Numbered from the stretch's first letter, positions 33,843 through 44,900 are shown. The stretch: DNA of 64,000 bases from Neolewinella marina (GCF_002631205.1 NZ_PDLO01000011.1:1-64000), one strand, 5' to 3'. The notes: generated by a model not told the origin, from the letters alone. Program-made: numbers and translations.

Positions 33843-35610
33843 TGCCCAGACCCTGCCCGATGACTCCGTCGCCGGCGTCGTGACCTTCGACCTGCTGACC
33901 GACGGACAGGCCGTGCCCCCCACCGTGGAGGTGCTGGCGATCCAGGTCAGCAACGCCGCCAACCGCATCCCCTTCGCCCGGATCAACCTGCGGGACGGAG
34001 AGACGGAGACGGCCACCTTCCCCCTCAGCGACGGGGATACTTTCCGGCCCGGCAAGGAGATCGAAATCAAGGTCGGCCACGACGGCGACAACGAGAGCAT
34101 CTTCAAGGGCAAGATCGTCCGGCAGCGCGTGAAGGTGAACGAGAGCGGCGCCTCCTTTCTTCAGCTGGAATGCCGCCACCCGGCCTTCGCCATGACACTG
34201 GGGCGGAAGAACCGCTACTTCACCGACGTAACGGACTCCGACGCCTTCGGGACCATCCTCGGCGACTACGGATTGGCCAACGCGGTGGCCACCACTACCG
34301 TCACGCACCGCGAACTGGTGCAGTACCACGTCACCGACTGGGATTACCTGCTGACCCGCGCCGAGGCCAACGGACTGCTGGTCATCGCCAAGGCGGGACT
34401 GGTCAATGTAGTGGCCCCGGAGATTGCGGGCAGCCCGAAGCTCCAGCTCAGTTTCGGGGGCAATCTGCTGGCCTTCGACGCCGAGCTGGACGCCGTGCAC
34501 CAGTGGAATGAGGTGACCGCCCAGGCCTGGAACCCGGCCGACCAGTCTCTCTTCGAATCTACCGCCACCAGTGTGGACTTCACCGAGCCCGGCAACCTGA
34601 GCGGCCAGGAACTCTCGGAGGTAGGCGGACTGGAAACCTACGCGCTGCGGCACGCCGGATTTATGGCCGAGGACGAATTGCAAAGCTGGGCGGACGCCGC
34701 CCTCCTCAAGAGCCGTTTGGCCAAGATCCGGGGGCGTGCCCGCTTCATCAGTCCCACCGTCCTACTGCCCGGTGACGTGCTCGAACTGCAGGGGGTGGGT
34801 GACCGCTTCAACGGACTGGTCTTCGTCACGGGCGTCAACTACGAAGTCGTCGACGGTGCCTGCTTCGTCGATGCCCAGTTCGGGCTTTCCCCGAAGTGGT
34901 TTACGGAGGATTTCGAGATCGCCACCCCGGCGGCCGGCGGCGTGACGGCGGGCGTGGCCGGGCTGCAGGTCGCCACGGTCAAGCAACTGGAAGGGGACCC
35001 CGACGGGGAAGATCGCATCCTGGTCACCCTGCCCCTGGTGGACGGCAACGGCGACGGCACCTGGGCACGACTGGCCACTCTGGACGCGGGACAGAACCGC
35101 GGCTGGGTGGTGCGGCCCGAGATCGGCGATGAGGTCATCGTCGGCTTCATCAACGATGACCCCCGCGATGCCGTGGTGCTCGGGCAGCTGCACAGCAGCA
35201 ACAAGCCCGCCCCGATCCCCGGCTCGGATGACAACCACGAAAAGGGCTACACCAGCCGCAGCGAGATGCACTTCACCTTTGACGACGACCAGAAGATCGT
35301 CACGCTGGACACCCCCGCCGGCAACCGGATCGTGCTCGACGAGTCCGATACCTCCATCACGGTGGAGGACCAGAATGGCAACAGCATCGTGCTGAACGCC
35401 GACGGCATCAAGATCAGCAGCGCTAAGGATATCGTCATCGAAGCCCCGATGGGCAAGATCGACATCACCGCCACCCAGGACCTCGGGGCCGAGGGCCTCA
35501 ACGTGAATATTGCCGCCCAGGCGCAATTCAAGGCCGAGGGTTCGGCGGCCGCCGAACTATCCAGCGGCGGCAGTACGACCGTCAAGGGGAGCATGGTCAT
35601 GGTGAACTGA
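33835..35610 (+). CDS. eCIS central spike protein (VgrG/gp27-gp5-like, Pvc8)
   Basis: A 591-residue spike. Residues about 1-330 are the gp27-like hub domain (late control D type), about 370-465 an OB-fold (RILVTLPLVDGNGDGTWARLATLDAG..GWVVRPEIGDEVIVGFINDDPRDAVVLGQLHS), and the rest a beta-helix needle with repeats such as KIVTLDTPAGNRIVLDESD. The start is GTG at 33835, inside the end of the previous gene. It would form the trimeric spike that carries the PAAR tip and pierces the target envelope. Confidence 0.96.
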   Translation: MNNAQTLPDDSVAGVVTFDLLTDGQAVPPTVEVLAIQVSNAANRIPFARINLRDGETETATFPLSDGDTFRPGKEIEIKVGHDGDNESIFKGKIVRQRVKVNESGASFLQLECRHPAFAMTLGRKNRYFTDVTDSDAFGTILGDYGLANAVATTTVTHRELVQYHVTDWDYLLTRAEANGLLVIAKAGLVNVVAPEIAGSPKLQLSFGGNLLAFDAELDAVHQWNEVTAQAWNPADQSLFESTATSVDFTEPGNLSGQELSEVGGLETYALRHAGFMAEDELQSWADAALLKSRLAKIRGRARFISPTVLLPGDVLELQGVGDRFNGLVFVTGVNYEVVDGACFVDAQFGLSPKWFTEDFEIATPAAGGVTAGVAGLQVATVKQLEGDPDGEDRILVTLPLVDGNGDGTWARLATLDAGQNRGWVVRPEIGDEVIVGFINDDPRDAVVLGQLHSSNKPAPIPGSDDNHEKGYTSRSEMHFTFDDDQKIVTLDTPAGNRIVLDESDTSITVEDQNGNSIVLNADGIKISSAKDIVIEAPMGKIDITATQDLGAEGLNVNIAAQAQFKAEGSAAAELSSGGSTTVKGSMVMVN

Positions 35611-35667
35611 CGCCTATGCCAAGTACCCCACCGTAATCCACCCACCATCAATAGCAAAAACCCACTC

Positions 35668-35958
35668 ATGCCACCCGCCGCCCGCCTTACCGACATGCAC
35701 GTTTGCCCCATGGTCACCGCCCTGGTACCCCACGTTGGTGGACCGATCGTCGGGCCCGGCGTCCCCACCGTCCTTATCGCCGGCATGCCCGCCGCGGTAG
35801 TGGGGGATTCCTGCGTCTGCGTCGGTCCCCCGGACACCATCGTCAAAGGCTCCTCCACCGTGATGATCGGCGGCATGCCCGCTGCCAGGATGGGAGACTC
35901 TACGGCCCACGGGGGCACCATCGTTGTCGGGGCACCCACCGTCATGATTGGCGGATAA
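35668..35958 (+). CDS. PAAR-domain spike tip protein (Pvc10-like)
   Basis: A 96-residue PAAR protein with internal repeats: PAARLTDMHVCPMV, VPTVLIAGMPAAVVGDSCVCVGPPDTIVKGSSTVMIGGMPAARMGDSTAHGG. His and Cys residues (H10, C12, C52, C54, H82) are likely zinc ligands of the sharpened tip that caps the VgrG-like trimer. It has no C-terminal toxin extension. It is placed before the gp25 gene, reversed relative to PVC order. Confidence 0.93.
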   Translation: MPPAARLTDMHVCPMVTALVPHVGGPIVGPGVPTVLIAGMPAAVVGDSCVCVGPPDTIVKGSSTVMIGGMPAARMGDSTAHGGTIVVGAPTVMIGG

Positions 35959-35977
35959 TCCAAAACCCTACACACCC

Positions 35978-36394
35978 ATGTCCCAAGAAAAAGATTTCCT
36001 CGGTACCGGTTGGTCCTTTCCCCCCTCCTTCGCCCGACGGGGTGGGGTGGCCCTGGTCAGTGGCCGGGAAGACATCGAGCAAAGCCTGGGTATCCTGCTG
36101 TCCACCACCCTGGGCGAGCGCGTACTCCAGCCCCGCTACGGTTGCAACCTGAGCGAGTACCAGTTCGAAGCCATGGACGCGGCCTTCGTGGGCCTGCTGC
36201 GCGACCTCGTGTCTACCGCTATCCTTTACCACGAGGCCCGGATCGACGTAGAGGACGTACGGGTGACCGACGATTCCTCCCAGTTCGCGATCGAGGGCAA
36301 GGTCATCATCACCGTCACCTACCGCATCCGGGCGACCAACTCCCGCTTCAACTTCGTCTACGACTTCTACCGCACCGAAGGCGCAACCCCCTGA
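35978..36394 (+). CDS. Baseplate wedge protein gp25-like (GPW, Pvc9-like)
   Basis: A 138-residue gp25/lysozyme-like-fold wedge protein. It has FLGTGWSFPPSFARRGGVALVSGREDIEQSLGILLSTTLGERVLQPRYGCNL, including the E-R motif (GERVL-P-YGC) that nucleates sheath assembly on the baseplate. ATG 35978 is preferred to a TTG at 35948 that lies within the PAAR gene. The next gene begins 1 bp after its stop. Confidence 0.94.
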   Translation: MSQEKDFLGTGWSFPPSFARRGGVALVSGREDIEQSLGILLSTTLGERVLQPRYGCNLSEYQFEAMDAAFVGLLRDLVSTAILYHEARIDVEDVRVTDDSSQFAIEGKVIITVTYRIRATNSRFNFVYDFYRTEGATP

Positions 36395-36395
36395 T

Positions 36396-39300
36396 ATGAG
36401 CCAGCACTTCCGCCAGATCGACCATCCCCTGCGCCGGGGCGGCCTCAGCCGCCCGGAACGGGACAACCCGGCCCTGCCGGCGGAGACGGCACCGGTGGAC
36501 GGGCGTGGGATGGGCGACCTGCTGCGGTTCTGGTACGATTACGCGCGGCAAATTAACTTCTACGAAGCACGGGCCGGGGAGGCCATGCCGACCGTAACCG
36601 GGGATTGGCTCGACTTCTTCCGGCGCAGTATCCCGTTTCAGTATGCCAACATCGGCGCCTACGATCTGGACGGACTGGAAGCGCGTTTCGTCGCCATTCG
36701 CGACAGTATCGAGCGCCGGAGGACATTGGCCGCCCTCAACCCGCTGTTCGATCTCCTGCTGGAGATGGCCGGACTGCTGGCCACCTGGAAGGGCGACCTG
36801 ACGGCGGATACCACTGGCCTGCAAGCGACCATCCAGGGGTTGATCGATACCAGCCTGCGGGATCCGGTGACCCAGCTGCTCGGTCTGGCCAACGGCGCGG
36901 CCCGCTGGGGTTACCGCCCGGGTATCCGGTTGGGGGAGGTGGGTACGGCTTTCGGAATGGACCCGCTGGCCGTTTTCGCGGTAGACCGGTCCATCAGTGG
37001 CCGGCGGGGCAGCCCCAAAAACAAGGTGTTCTACGGACGGGACATCCTGGAGGAGCTCTACCGGATCCTGTGGAAGGGACTGGAGGCCACCGTGGAGGCG
37101 GCCAGCGACGACGGCCGCCTGGAGGCGAGCCTACGGGAGCCTGAAACGGCCGACACGCCCCCCTCCCTCGGGCTGGTGTATGCTTTTCTCCTCCTTTTCC
37201 GGGAAGCCCAGGGGGGACTGAATCAACTGAGTGGTAAGCATCTCAATTTCTTTTATCGTAAAACGCTTCTTCTAAAGGAGCTGCCATTGGTGGAAGATCG
37301 GGCCCATCTGGTTTTCGAGCTTGGTAAGCAGGTAAAGGAAAGCCTCGAACTGAAACAGGGCCTTCGCTTCAAGGCGGGCAAGGACGCCAGTGGCCAGGAG
37401 ATCGTCTTCGAACTGCCCGCCGACCTCATCCTCACCAAAGCCCAGGTAGCGGATGTCAAAACCTTCTACATCGATCCCGAGGACATCAAGGACAAGCTGG
37501 GAGTGGACGTTGCGAATATCTACGCCGCACCGGTGGCCAACTCCGGTGACGGGCTGGGTGAGAAGTTCCCCAAGGGTGTGCCCTTGGCCTGGCCGACGGT
37601 AGGGGGCTCAGCGGCCGTCTACCCCGATCCGGAAACCGAACGCGCCACGCCGCTGCCCGTCGCCACCCTGGCCTTCGTGTTGGCTTCTCCGGTGCTGTTG
37701 CTGCGGGAGGGGCTGCGCAAGATTACGGTCACCCTTACCCTGGGCCCCGTGCTCGGAACGCTCCCGGCCGCCTCCGTCTTGAACAGTCTTCGGCCGTTCG
37801 TACCGTATTTGTCTACCGAAGATGGCTGGCTGGAAGTGTCGGACCCAGTGTGGCAATTTACAGTGGCGGCTGATGAACTGGAGGTGCGGCTCACGCTTAC
37901 CCTGGCGCCTGATTATCCGGCCGTTCTGCATCCGGAGGACGATGAGGTACTGCCCCTGGTCATCCCTCAGCGGTATCCGGCCCTGAAAATGGACTTCCGG
38001 ACCGACCTACCCCAGCGGCGGTCGTGGTACTGTCGCCTCGGGCAGCTGGCGGTGAAGGCGGCCGACATCGAAGTGACCGTCTGCGGGCTGCGGCAGCTGG
38101 TGGTCGAGAATGATCTGGCGGCCCTGGATCCCGCCAAGCCGTTCCCGCCCTTCGGTCCGGTGCCGAAGCAGGACAGCTCCCACCTGTACGTAGGCAGTGA
38201 GGAGGTATTTGCCAAGGCGTGGTCCAGGTTGGATCTCCGGCTGAACTGGCAGGACCTGCCCGACTTCACGGGGTACTACGATTGCTATCCCGGCCCCCCC
38301 TTCGTGGCCGCGAACGTTAAGATCGACCCGGCGATCCGGAACAACTACCGCTGGGCACCCGCTGCACCGGCCCCCAAGCCCCTGATCACCGGGGGGGATG
38401 CCACACTGCCCGATTGCCCGCCGGCCGGCAGCCAGGAAATCGTGGTGAGCCTGACCAACGACGGTGTCCCCCCGCTGCCGCCCTGCCCCTGGCCGCTCTC
38501 CCTGGAGGGCAACATCTCCTCCCTGGCGCCCTGCGGCGTACTGCGGCTGCGGCTGACGGGGGATGATTTTCGCCACGACGGCTTCGCCCAGGCCATCCTG
38601 AACGCGGCGGCCAAGAACGAGACCATCACGGTGAACAACGAGGCCATCAAGACCGCCAACGCCCTTATCGTCTTTAACAACGCCCTCAACGGGACCAACA
38701 ACCCCCTGGCGGCGGAGACCGAACTGGTGGTCCTCAATCCGCCCTATACCCCTCAGCTCGCCGGCGTCAGTATCGATTACCGGGCGGGGGATACCCTGGA
38801 TGGCGACCTCCTGTTCGGGCACCTGCATCCCTGGGAAAACAGCTACGAATGGATGGCGGGCGGGAACGCGGGTGCCATGTCAGGCGGGAATGCCGGCTTC
38901 CCCCTGCTGGCCACCTTTCTCCACGAGGGCTACCTCTACGTCGGACTGGCCGACTACCAGCCCGGAGAACTGATCCACCTGTACTTCGAACTGGATGCCC
39001 CCACTGCCGACCCAAGGTTGCCCAAAGCCGAAGTTCAGTGGGCCTACCTGCGCGGAAACGACTGGACCGGGCTGCAGGACGAAACCCAGGTCCTGAGTGA
39101 TACCACGGAAGGACTCATCCGCCCCGGCATCGTCCAAATCGCCGTACCCAGCGACATCAGCCGGAAGGACACGACCGTCCTGCCAGCCGCCCTGCACTGG
39201 CTGCGGGCCACCGTACCCACCGGAGCGGCGGCCATCGCGGCTACCCTGCGGGTATCGACCCAGGTCGCGGAGGTCATTGCCGTCACCGACCCCGCGAATG

Positions 39301-40097
39301 ACGCCCAGCGGCTGTCCGACCCCCTGCCGGAAGGGTCGATCGCGAAAGTACTGGCGCCCGTCGGCGGACTGAAGGGAATCGAACAACCCTATCCCACGTA
39401 CGGTGGCCGTGCCCCCGAGGATACGGCCCGCTTCGACCGCCGCGTCAGTGAACTGCTCAAGCACAAGGACCGGGCCATCACCCTCAACGACTACGAGAGC
39501 CTGGTCATGGAAGCCTTTCCCCGGGTCTACCGCGTCAAATGCCTCACCCATACCCGGGGCGTGCGGGGCAACGCGGAAGATGACCTGGAACTGGCGCCGG
39601 GCTTCGTCACCCTGGTGGTGGTGCCGGACGTCCGGCTGGTGTCCGCCGTCAACCCCTTTGAGCCCCGGCTGCCCGCGGCCGAGCTGGAGGAAATCCGTCA
39701 GTACGTCAGCGAAAGAAGTGCCCCCTGCGCGGCGGTGAACGTCCTCAATCCGGAATACGAAACCGTACGCCTCACCCTGTGCGTCCGCTTCCACCCCGGA
39801 AAGAGCACGGCCTTCTACCGCAAAAAACTACAGGAGGACCTGCGGAGCCTGCTGGCCCCCTGGACCCGCGCTGAAGCCGGGGCGGACATCAGCTTCGGGG
39901 GGCGCTTCTACCACTCCACGGCGGTCCACTTCGTGGAGGAGCTGGACTACGTGGATTTCGTCCGCGACCTCCGCATCCTGGTGCCGGGAAGCAGCCCCCT
40001 CACCTCCCAGCCCGCCCGCCACGCCCGCTCCGTCCTCACGACCGTCAACGGCTCCGAAGCGGCCGACCAACATCACATCACCGTCCTCGAAGACTAA
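36396..40097 (+). CDS. Baseplate J-like wedge protein (Pvc11-like)
   Basis: A 1233-residue baseplate component. The N-terminal 120 residues (LLRFWYDYARQINFYEARAGEAM..DWLDFFRRSIPFQYANIGAYDLD) resemble eCIS Pvc11. The C-terminal third carries gpJ-like sequence (RFDRRVSELLKHKDRAITLNDYESLVMEAFPRVYRVKCLTH; later NPEYETVRLTLCVRFHPGK). It would form the wedge arms connecting the hub to fibres. It is longer than classical gpJ because of a large central insertion. An antisense GGCACCCGCG element lies at 38856-38876. Confidence 0.9.
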   Translation: MSQHFRQIDHPLRRGGLSRPERDNPALPAETAPVDGRGMGDLLRFWYDYARQINFYEARAGEAMPTVTGDWLDFFRRSIPFQYANIGAYDLDGLEARFVAIRDSIERRRTLAALNPLFDLLLEMAGLLATWKGDLTADTTGLQATIQGLIDTSLRDPVTQLLGLANGAARWGYRPGIRLGEVGTAFGMDPLAVFAVDRSISGRRGSPKNKVFYGRDILEELYRILWKGLEATVEAASDDGRLEASLREPETADTPPSLGLVYAFLLLFREAQGGLNQLSGKHLNFFYRKTLLLKELPLVEDRAHLVFELGKQVKESLELKQGLRFKAGKDASGQEIVFELPADLILTKAQVADVKTFYIDPEDIKDKLGVDVANIYAAPVANSGDGLGEKFPKGVPLAWPTVGGSAAVYPDPETERATPLPVATLAFVLASPVLLLREGLRKITVTLTLGPVLGTLPAASVLNSLRPFVPYLSTEDGWLEVSDPVWQFTVAADELEVRLTLTLAPDYPAVLHPEDDEVLPLVIPQRYPALKMDFRTDLPQRRSWYCRLGQLAVKAADIEVTVCGLRQLVVENDLAALDPAKPFPPFGPVPKQDSSHLYVGSEEVFAKAWSRLDLRLNWQDLPDFTGYYDCYPGPPFVAANVKIDPAIRNNYRWAPAAPAPKPLITGGDATLPDCPPAGSQEIVVSLTNDGVPPLPPCPWPLSLEGNISSLAPCGVLRLRLTGDDFRHDGFAQAILNAAAKNETITVNNEAIKTANALIVFNNALNGTNNPLAAETELVVLNPPYTPQLAGVSIDYRAGDTLDGDLLFGHLHPWENSYEWMAGGNAGAMSGGNAGFPLLATFLHEGYLYVGLADYQPGELIHLYFELDAPTADPRLPKAEVQWAYLRGNDWTGLQDETQVLSDTTEGLIRPGIVQIAVPSDISRKDTTVLPAALHWLRATVPTGAAAIAATLRVSTQVAEVIAVTDPANDAQRLSDPLPEGSIAKVLAPVGGLKGIEQPYPTYGGRAPEDTARFDRRVSELLKHKDRAITLNDYESLVMEAFPRVYRVKCLTHTRGVRGNAEDDLELAPGFVTLVVVPDVRLVSAVNPFEPRLPAAELEEIRQYVSERSAPCAAVNVLNPEYETVRLTLCVRFHPGKSTAFYRKKLQEDLRSLLAPWTRAEAGADISFGGRFYHSTAVHFVEELDYVDFVRDLRILVPGSSPLTSQPARHARSVLTTVNGSEAADQHHITVLED
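38856..38876 (-). other. GGCACCCGCG element inside the Pvc11-like gene (antisense)
   Basis: Minus-strand GGCACCCGCG-TT-CCCGCCCGC. On the coding strand it encodes GGNAGAM, almost the same peptide as the copy in the sulfatase gene (GGDAGAM). Confidence 0.5.
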
Positions 40098-40111
40098 CAA
40101 ACTATACCACC

Positions 40112-41866
40112 ATGGCCCTCAAGAATCGCAACGCGCTCAAAACCCTCTTTACCGGTGGGGTTATCCCGACGAAGGAGAACTACGCCGACCTGATCGACTC
40201 CATGCTCAACCGCAAGGACGATCACTTCTTCGGAGTCTGGCAGCAGGGCAAGCGCTACTGCCAGGGGGATGTCGTCATCTACGGCAAGAGCCTCTATCTG
40301 CTGAATATTCAGGACGTGGAGGAACTCGTTCTCTGCCCTGGGGATACGCTGCCGGAAGACGACCAGCAGGGGGAGATGCAGCAGCAGAAGGTATACTCCA
40401 CCCAGGAAACCGCCCCGGCGGATCCGCTCTGTATCTGCTCGGACATTCCACCCCCCGACGACAAGGAAAGATGGTGCGAGCTGCAGTTGGAAGTAGACGA
40501 CCGGGACTGGGAGGTTGTCCTGGACGAGGAAGGGGGAGAACCGCTGATAGTCCACCAAATCCGCGCAAGGATTGGGATGGGGACCGACGATCCTGGCACC
40601 CGGCTGCAGGTATCCGGATCCGCCGGGGATATTCAGGCTGATCCGGACGGCAGCAACCCCACGGTGAGTTTGCTGTCCCGGGGCGAGCGGGCCTGCCGGG
40701 TCGATTGGTCGCTGGACGAAACGGTCCAATACCTGACGGACAGCCTGGGCTACGCTTTTTTCCGTCAGCCCAAACCGTCGTCGGAATCCGGAGCAAAGCC
40801 AAAGGGTATGCCCGCGCCCACCTTGCTGTTTTTCCTCACTGAGGAGGGGAACCGTCCCGCCGCCGGCGTCGGTACCGACCGCCCGAAGGGGATCCTCCAC
40901 GTCGAGGACGAAGGCTACGGCCGACTAGTGGTCAATCACCGCAAGGGCAACGAGGCCGCCACCGTGTTGCTGGTTAACTGTACCGACGGCGGCAACGGCC
41001 ACTACCTGCTCAGTGGCGTCAACCAGAACTACGCCTACTGGCAGACGGACGCCAGTCAGGGCCTGCGCATCATCATGGGGGGCAGCTATGACAAGCTCTC
41101 GAAGGAGATGGGTCAAGGCCTCACCGCCGTTGCCGTAGACCGGGAAGGCCGGGTGGGGATCGGCACCGAAAAGCCCCGCTCGAAGCTGGAGGTTACCGAG
41201 GCCAATATGGGGAGCGTGCGGGTGGACTTCAGTAACGACAATGTGTCGATCAGTGCCCTCAACGAGCGGCCGCGGCCCCAGCGGCCCGCGACCTACCACG
41301 CCCTGGGGGTGGACGACGAGTTCGCCACCCTGATCACCGATGCGCCCAGCGGGTTCGCCTTCAAGGCCGGACGGCAGACGGCCGAGGGGCAGGACTACGC
41401 CGTCGACATCAACCAGGGGGAGATCGTCGGTTACCTTACCCGTACCGGCCGCCTCGGTCTGCGTACGCCGCACCCGCCGGAAGACTTTGACCTCCACGTC
41501 AACGGCCACCAGCTCTCCCAAACCGCCTACCTGGAGACCAACGGCAAGCGCATCGTGTCGGACGGCAAGCTGGACGGCGCCGAAGTGCTGGAGCAACTCC
41601 AGAAGCTGCACCCCATCTACTTCAACTGGCGGTCCTCCGCCAACGCCGCCGACGCCGGCCGGCAGATCGGCTTCAACGCCCAGAACGTCTTTGAGTGCTT
41701 CCCGGAGTTGACCCGACAACTGGAAAAGGACAAGACTGTCGCCTACGGCAACCTCACCGCCGTGCTCACCGCCGCCATTAAGGAACAGCAACGCCTCATC
41801 CGGGAACTCGACCAGCGGGTCAGCGACCTGGAGGAACAACTCCACGGCAAATCCGAAAACCTCTGA
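40112..41866 (+). CDS. eCIS fibre protein with C-terminal S74-type chaperone domain (Pvc13 position)
   Basis: A 584-residue fibre. The N-terminal region (MALKNRNALKTLFTGGVIPTKENYADLIDSMLN) is an attachment-like segment common in Bacteroidota fibre proteins. The middle holds repeats of the type VGIGTEKPRSKLEVTE and IGMGTDDPGTRLQVSG (beta-rich GIGT-P repeats). The end (about 475-584) is peptidase_S74-like: GRQIGFNAQNVFECFPELTR, VAYGNLTAVLTAAIKEQQRLI and a terminal coiled coil (LIRELDQRVSDLEEQL). The expected S-D-x-R-x-K catalytic dyad reads SDGKLD here, so self-cleavage may be lost. Confidence 0.88.
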   Translation: MALKNRNALKTLFTGGVIPTKENYADLIDSMLNRKDDHFFGVWQQGKRYCQGDVVIYGKSLYLLNIQDVEELVLCPGDTLPEDDQQGEMQQQKVYSTQETAPADPLCICSDIPPPDDKERWCELQLEVDDRDWEVVLDEEGGEPLIVHQIRARIGMGTDDPGTRLQVSGSAGDIQADPDGSNPTVSLLSRGERACRVDWSLDETVQYLTDSLGYAFFRQPKPSSESGAKPKGMPAPTLLFFLTEEGNRPAAGVGTDRPKGILHVEDEGYGRLVVNHRKGNEAATVLLVNCTDGGNGHYLLSGVNQNYAYWQTDASQGLRIIMGGSYDKLSKEMGQGLTAVAVDREGRVGIGTEKPRSKLEVTEANMGSVRVDFSNDNVSISALNERPRPQRPATYHALGVDDEFATLITDAPSGFAFKAGRQTAEGQDYAVDINQGEIVGYLTRTGRLGLRTPHPPEDFDLHVNGHQLSQTAYLETNGKRIVSDGKLDGAEVLEQLQKLHPIYFNWRSSANAADAGRQIGFNAQNVFECFPELTRQLEKDKTVAYGNLTAVLTAAIKEQQRLIRELDQRVSDLEEQLHGKSENL

Positions 41867-41907
41867 CCCCATACACGCAACACTCCTAACCCTTTCTCCT
41901 CTTTCCC

Positions 41908-44900
41908 ATGTCCACCCATCTGGCCCAGCATATTCTCAAGGACGACCCCCGCTTCGCGGAGGTGCCGGATTTCCGGGCGCTGCGCGAGTTGGGCATTGCG
42001 CACATCGCCGCCCTGTCGAGTGACCTGTGGACGGACCACAACCTCCACGACCCCGGCATCACGCTGCTGGAACTGCTCTGCTACGCCCTGACCGACCTGG
42101 GCTACCGGACCAGCCTGGGCGAGGCCCAGCTGTTCGCTCCCGCGATGAAGGGGGAACCGGACGGCAACTTCTTCACCCCGGCGGAGATCCTCACCAATAA
42201 TCCGGTCACCCTGCTCGACTACCGGAAGATGCTGGTCGATGTCCCCGGGGTCCGCAACGCCTGGATCGAAAAGGTGGAGGAACAGGAGGTGCCCCTGGCC
42301 TATCGGGTTCCTACCCAGGAAAACTGCGCCCCCCGGCCCTTGCATACCCGCATCCCGGCGGGGGAACAAGAGGCTGCGCTGCGCCTCAAGGGCTTGTACC
42401 GGGTCTTGCTGGATATTGACCCCCGGCTGACGGCGGCGACCGAAGCCTGTAGCGGGCCCACCAATACCTTCGGGGCCACCCTGGCGGAGGTGGGGCGCCG
42501 CCTCCATGCCCACCGCAACCTGTGTGAAGACTTCGTGGAGATCGCCGTCCTGCGGGACGAGGAAATCGGCTTCTGCCTCGACCTCGACCTGGATCCGAAG
42601 GCCGACCCCGCTACGGTGCTGGGGGAGGTCTTCACCGCCATTGAAAACTTCATTTCTCCCCGTGTCCGCTTCGCCAGCCTGAAAAGCCTGCTGGCGGAGG
42701 GCCGGCCCATCGAGGCCATCTTTCGCGGTCGCCCTTACCTGCCCGCCTACGCCGCCGAATACGGTCTCGCGGCCCTCAGCCACGGCTTCGTGGATACCGA
42801 GCAGCTCGAGCAACTGCACCGCCCCACGGTGTTGCGGGCTTCGGACCTGTACCGGGTAATCATGAACGTGGCGGGCGTGCGGGCCATTCGGGAACTCAAA
42901 CTGGCCAGTTTTCTGGACGCGCGCGAGACGCCCACCGGAGCGGACTGGGTACTGCCCCTCACGCCGGACCACCGGCCCCTGTTCGCACCCGAAAGGGGGA
43001 AATACACCATCCACAAGGGGCCACTGCTGGTACCCTTCGATGCGGCGGCTGTCATCAACCGTTTCCGCCAGCGGCTGGGCGACTACCGCAAGACCACCTA
43101 CGCCCACGCCGAGTTGGACGTGGCCATTCCCTACGGCAAGCACCGGGGTGACCTGATCGACTACTACTCCATCCAGCATGAGCTGCCCGTCACCTACGGG
43201 GTGGGGGAGGGGGACCTGTCCGCCGAAGCCCCCGCCGCCCGTAAGGCCCAGGTGCTGCAGCTGCGGGGTTTCCTTACCTTCTTCGATCAGTTTCTGGCCA
43301 ACTACTGCGCCCAGCTCTTCCACACGCGGTCCATCTATTCCTGGCTGCCCGGGACGAATAAGACCCTCTTCGCCCAGCCGGTAGCGGGAGCCCCGGGAGG
43401 AGCGGATCTGCTGCGGTTTCCGCCGAATACTACGCCGCGAACCGGGGCTACACCGGCACTCGTCCGCAGCCTGGTCTACTACGACCACCCCTTGAACCGC
43501 GACCAGGCCGTGGCCTCTCTCGTCAATACTTTCCAGGCCATGAGCCTGGACACCCTGCGGTCGCGCCTGCGCGTGGAGGAAGCCGCGGATGGGACCTTCC
43601 ACTTCGCTCTCGACGATGCCCTCGGCCGGCCCCTGCTCCGGGGCGAGGAGGACTACCAGCTGGAGGCTTCGGCCCTGGAGGCCGGGGAACGCGTTGTGTT
43701 GCAGTTGATCTACCAGGGGGGGCTGGCGGAGAACTACCGGTCGGACAACTACCCGGCCGACCACCGCTACACCTTTACCATCCTCGATGGGACGACTGAC
43801 TACGGCAGGATCCTGGACGGGATCACCGAGCGGCCCCACGAATTCGCCCGCAACCGCAACCTCGTCCTCGACCACCTGCTGGCGCGCTTCAACGAGCAGT
43901 TCACGGACTACGTACTCCTCATGTACGCCCTGAACCGGGAGGCCCCCGATCCCAACCGCATTATTGGTGATAAGGAGGCCTTCCTGGCCGATTACCCGCG
44001 GATCAGCCGCGAACGGGGCAAGGGTTTCGACTACCGGCATCCCGACCTCCCCGACAACCGTTCCGGGCTGGAGCAGCGCGTCGGATCCCTGATGGGCCTG
44101 CGGGACGGCGGGCCAAAGGACCTCAACCCCTTCTCCGTCCACCTGCGGGATCAGCAAATGCGCCTGGTTTGGTACGACCACCGGGGTCGTGTAGTGCTGC
44201 GCACCCATTGGGCCTATCCCCTGACCACGGACCGGGAGGGGCTCGCTGACCGCCTCTTACAACGGCTGGCCCAACCCGCCGCCTACCGCCGGATGGATTG
44301 CCCGGAGGAAGGAATCTACCGCTACCAGCTCGTGGACGAGGAGGGCTTGCCCTTGGCTGATTTTCCGGTCACCCACCCCAGTGCCGATGCCCGGGACGAG
44401 CACCTGGCCTGTGTCCAGGCCTTTTTCGGTGAGGTGTTGTCTCTGCACGTGGTGGCCCACCGGACAGCGTCTGATGAATACGGTTTCGAACTGCACGGAG
44501 AAGAATACAGTAAGGGGGTGGCGGACATCATTCCCTTCTGGCGGAGTGCGGCGGACTACCCCTCACGCGGTGAGGCCCTGCGGGCGGGAAGGGCGCTAAG
44601 GGATGGCATTCGGCGGGGGGCGGCGAAGATCACCAACGTAAGCCGTGGTAAACAGCGGGAATACGGCCTTAAAGTGAAGGCCGGATCGACCTCGGCGCTT
44701 TCCACCACCATCACCGACTCCACCGAAGCCCGCAAGGCCCTGCGGGAACAACTGATCAGCTACCACGCCGCGCTGTTGCCCGACTGTCCCGGCCTCCGGC
44801 TGCGACTGAAGGGCGAACGGCAGGGCTTTTTCTTTTCGCTCCTCGGCCCCGACGGGACGGTGTGGCTCCGTACCCCCGGACACTTTTCCGATCCCCGTAC

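Noticed and set aside
33835-35958. Type VI secretion system, because of VgrG-like and PAAR genes
   Set aside because: No TssJ/L/M membrane complex, ClpV or TssB/C sheath pair. The sheath is a single phage-type gene and the ATPase is the eCIS type.
35948-35977. Longer N-terminus of the gp25-like protein from TTG 35948
   Set aside because: It would overlap the end of the PAAR gene and adds MADNPKPYTP without family similarity; ATG 35978 gives the normal length.
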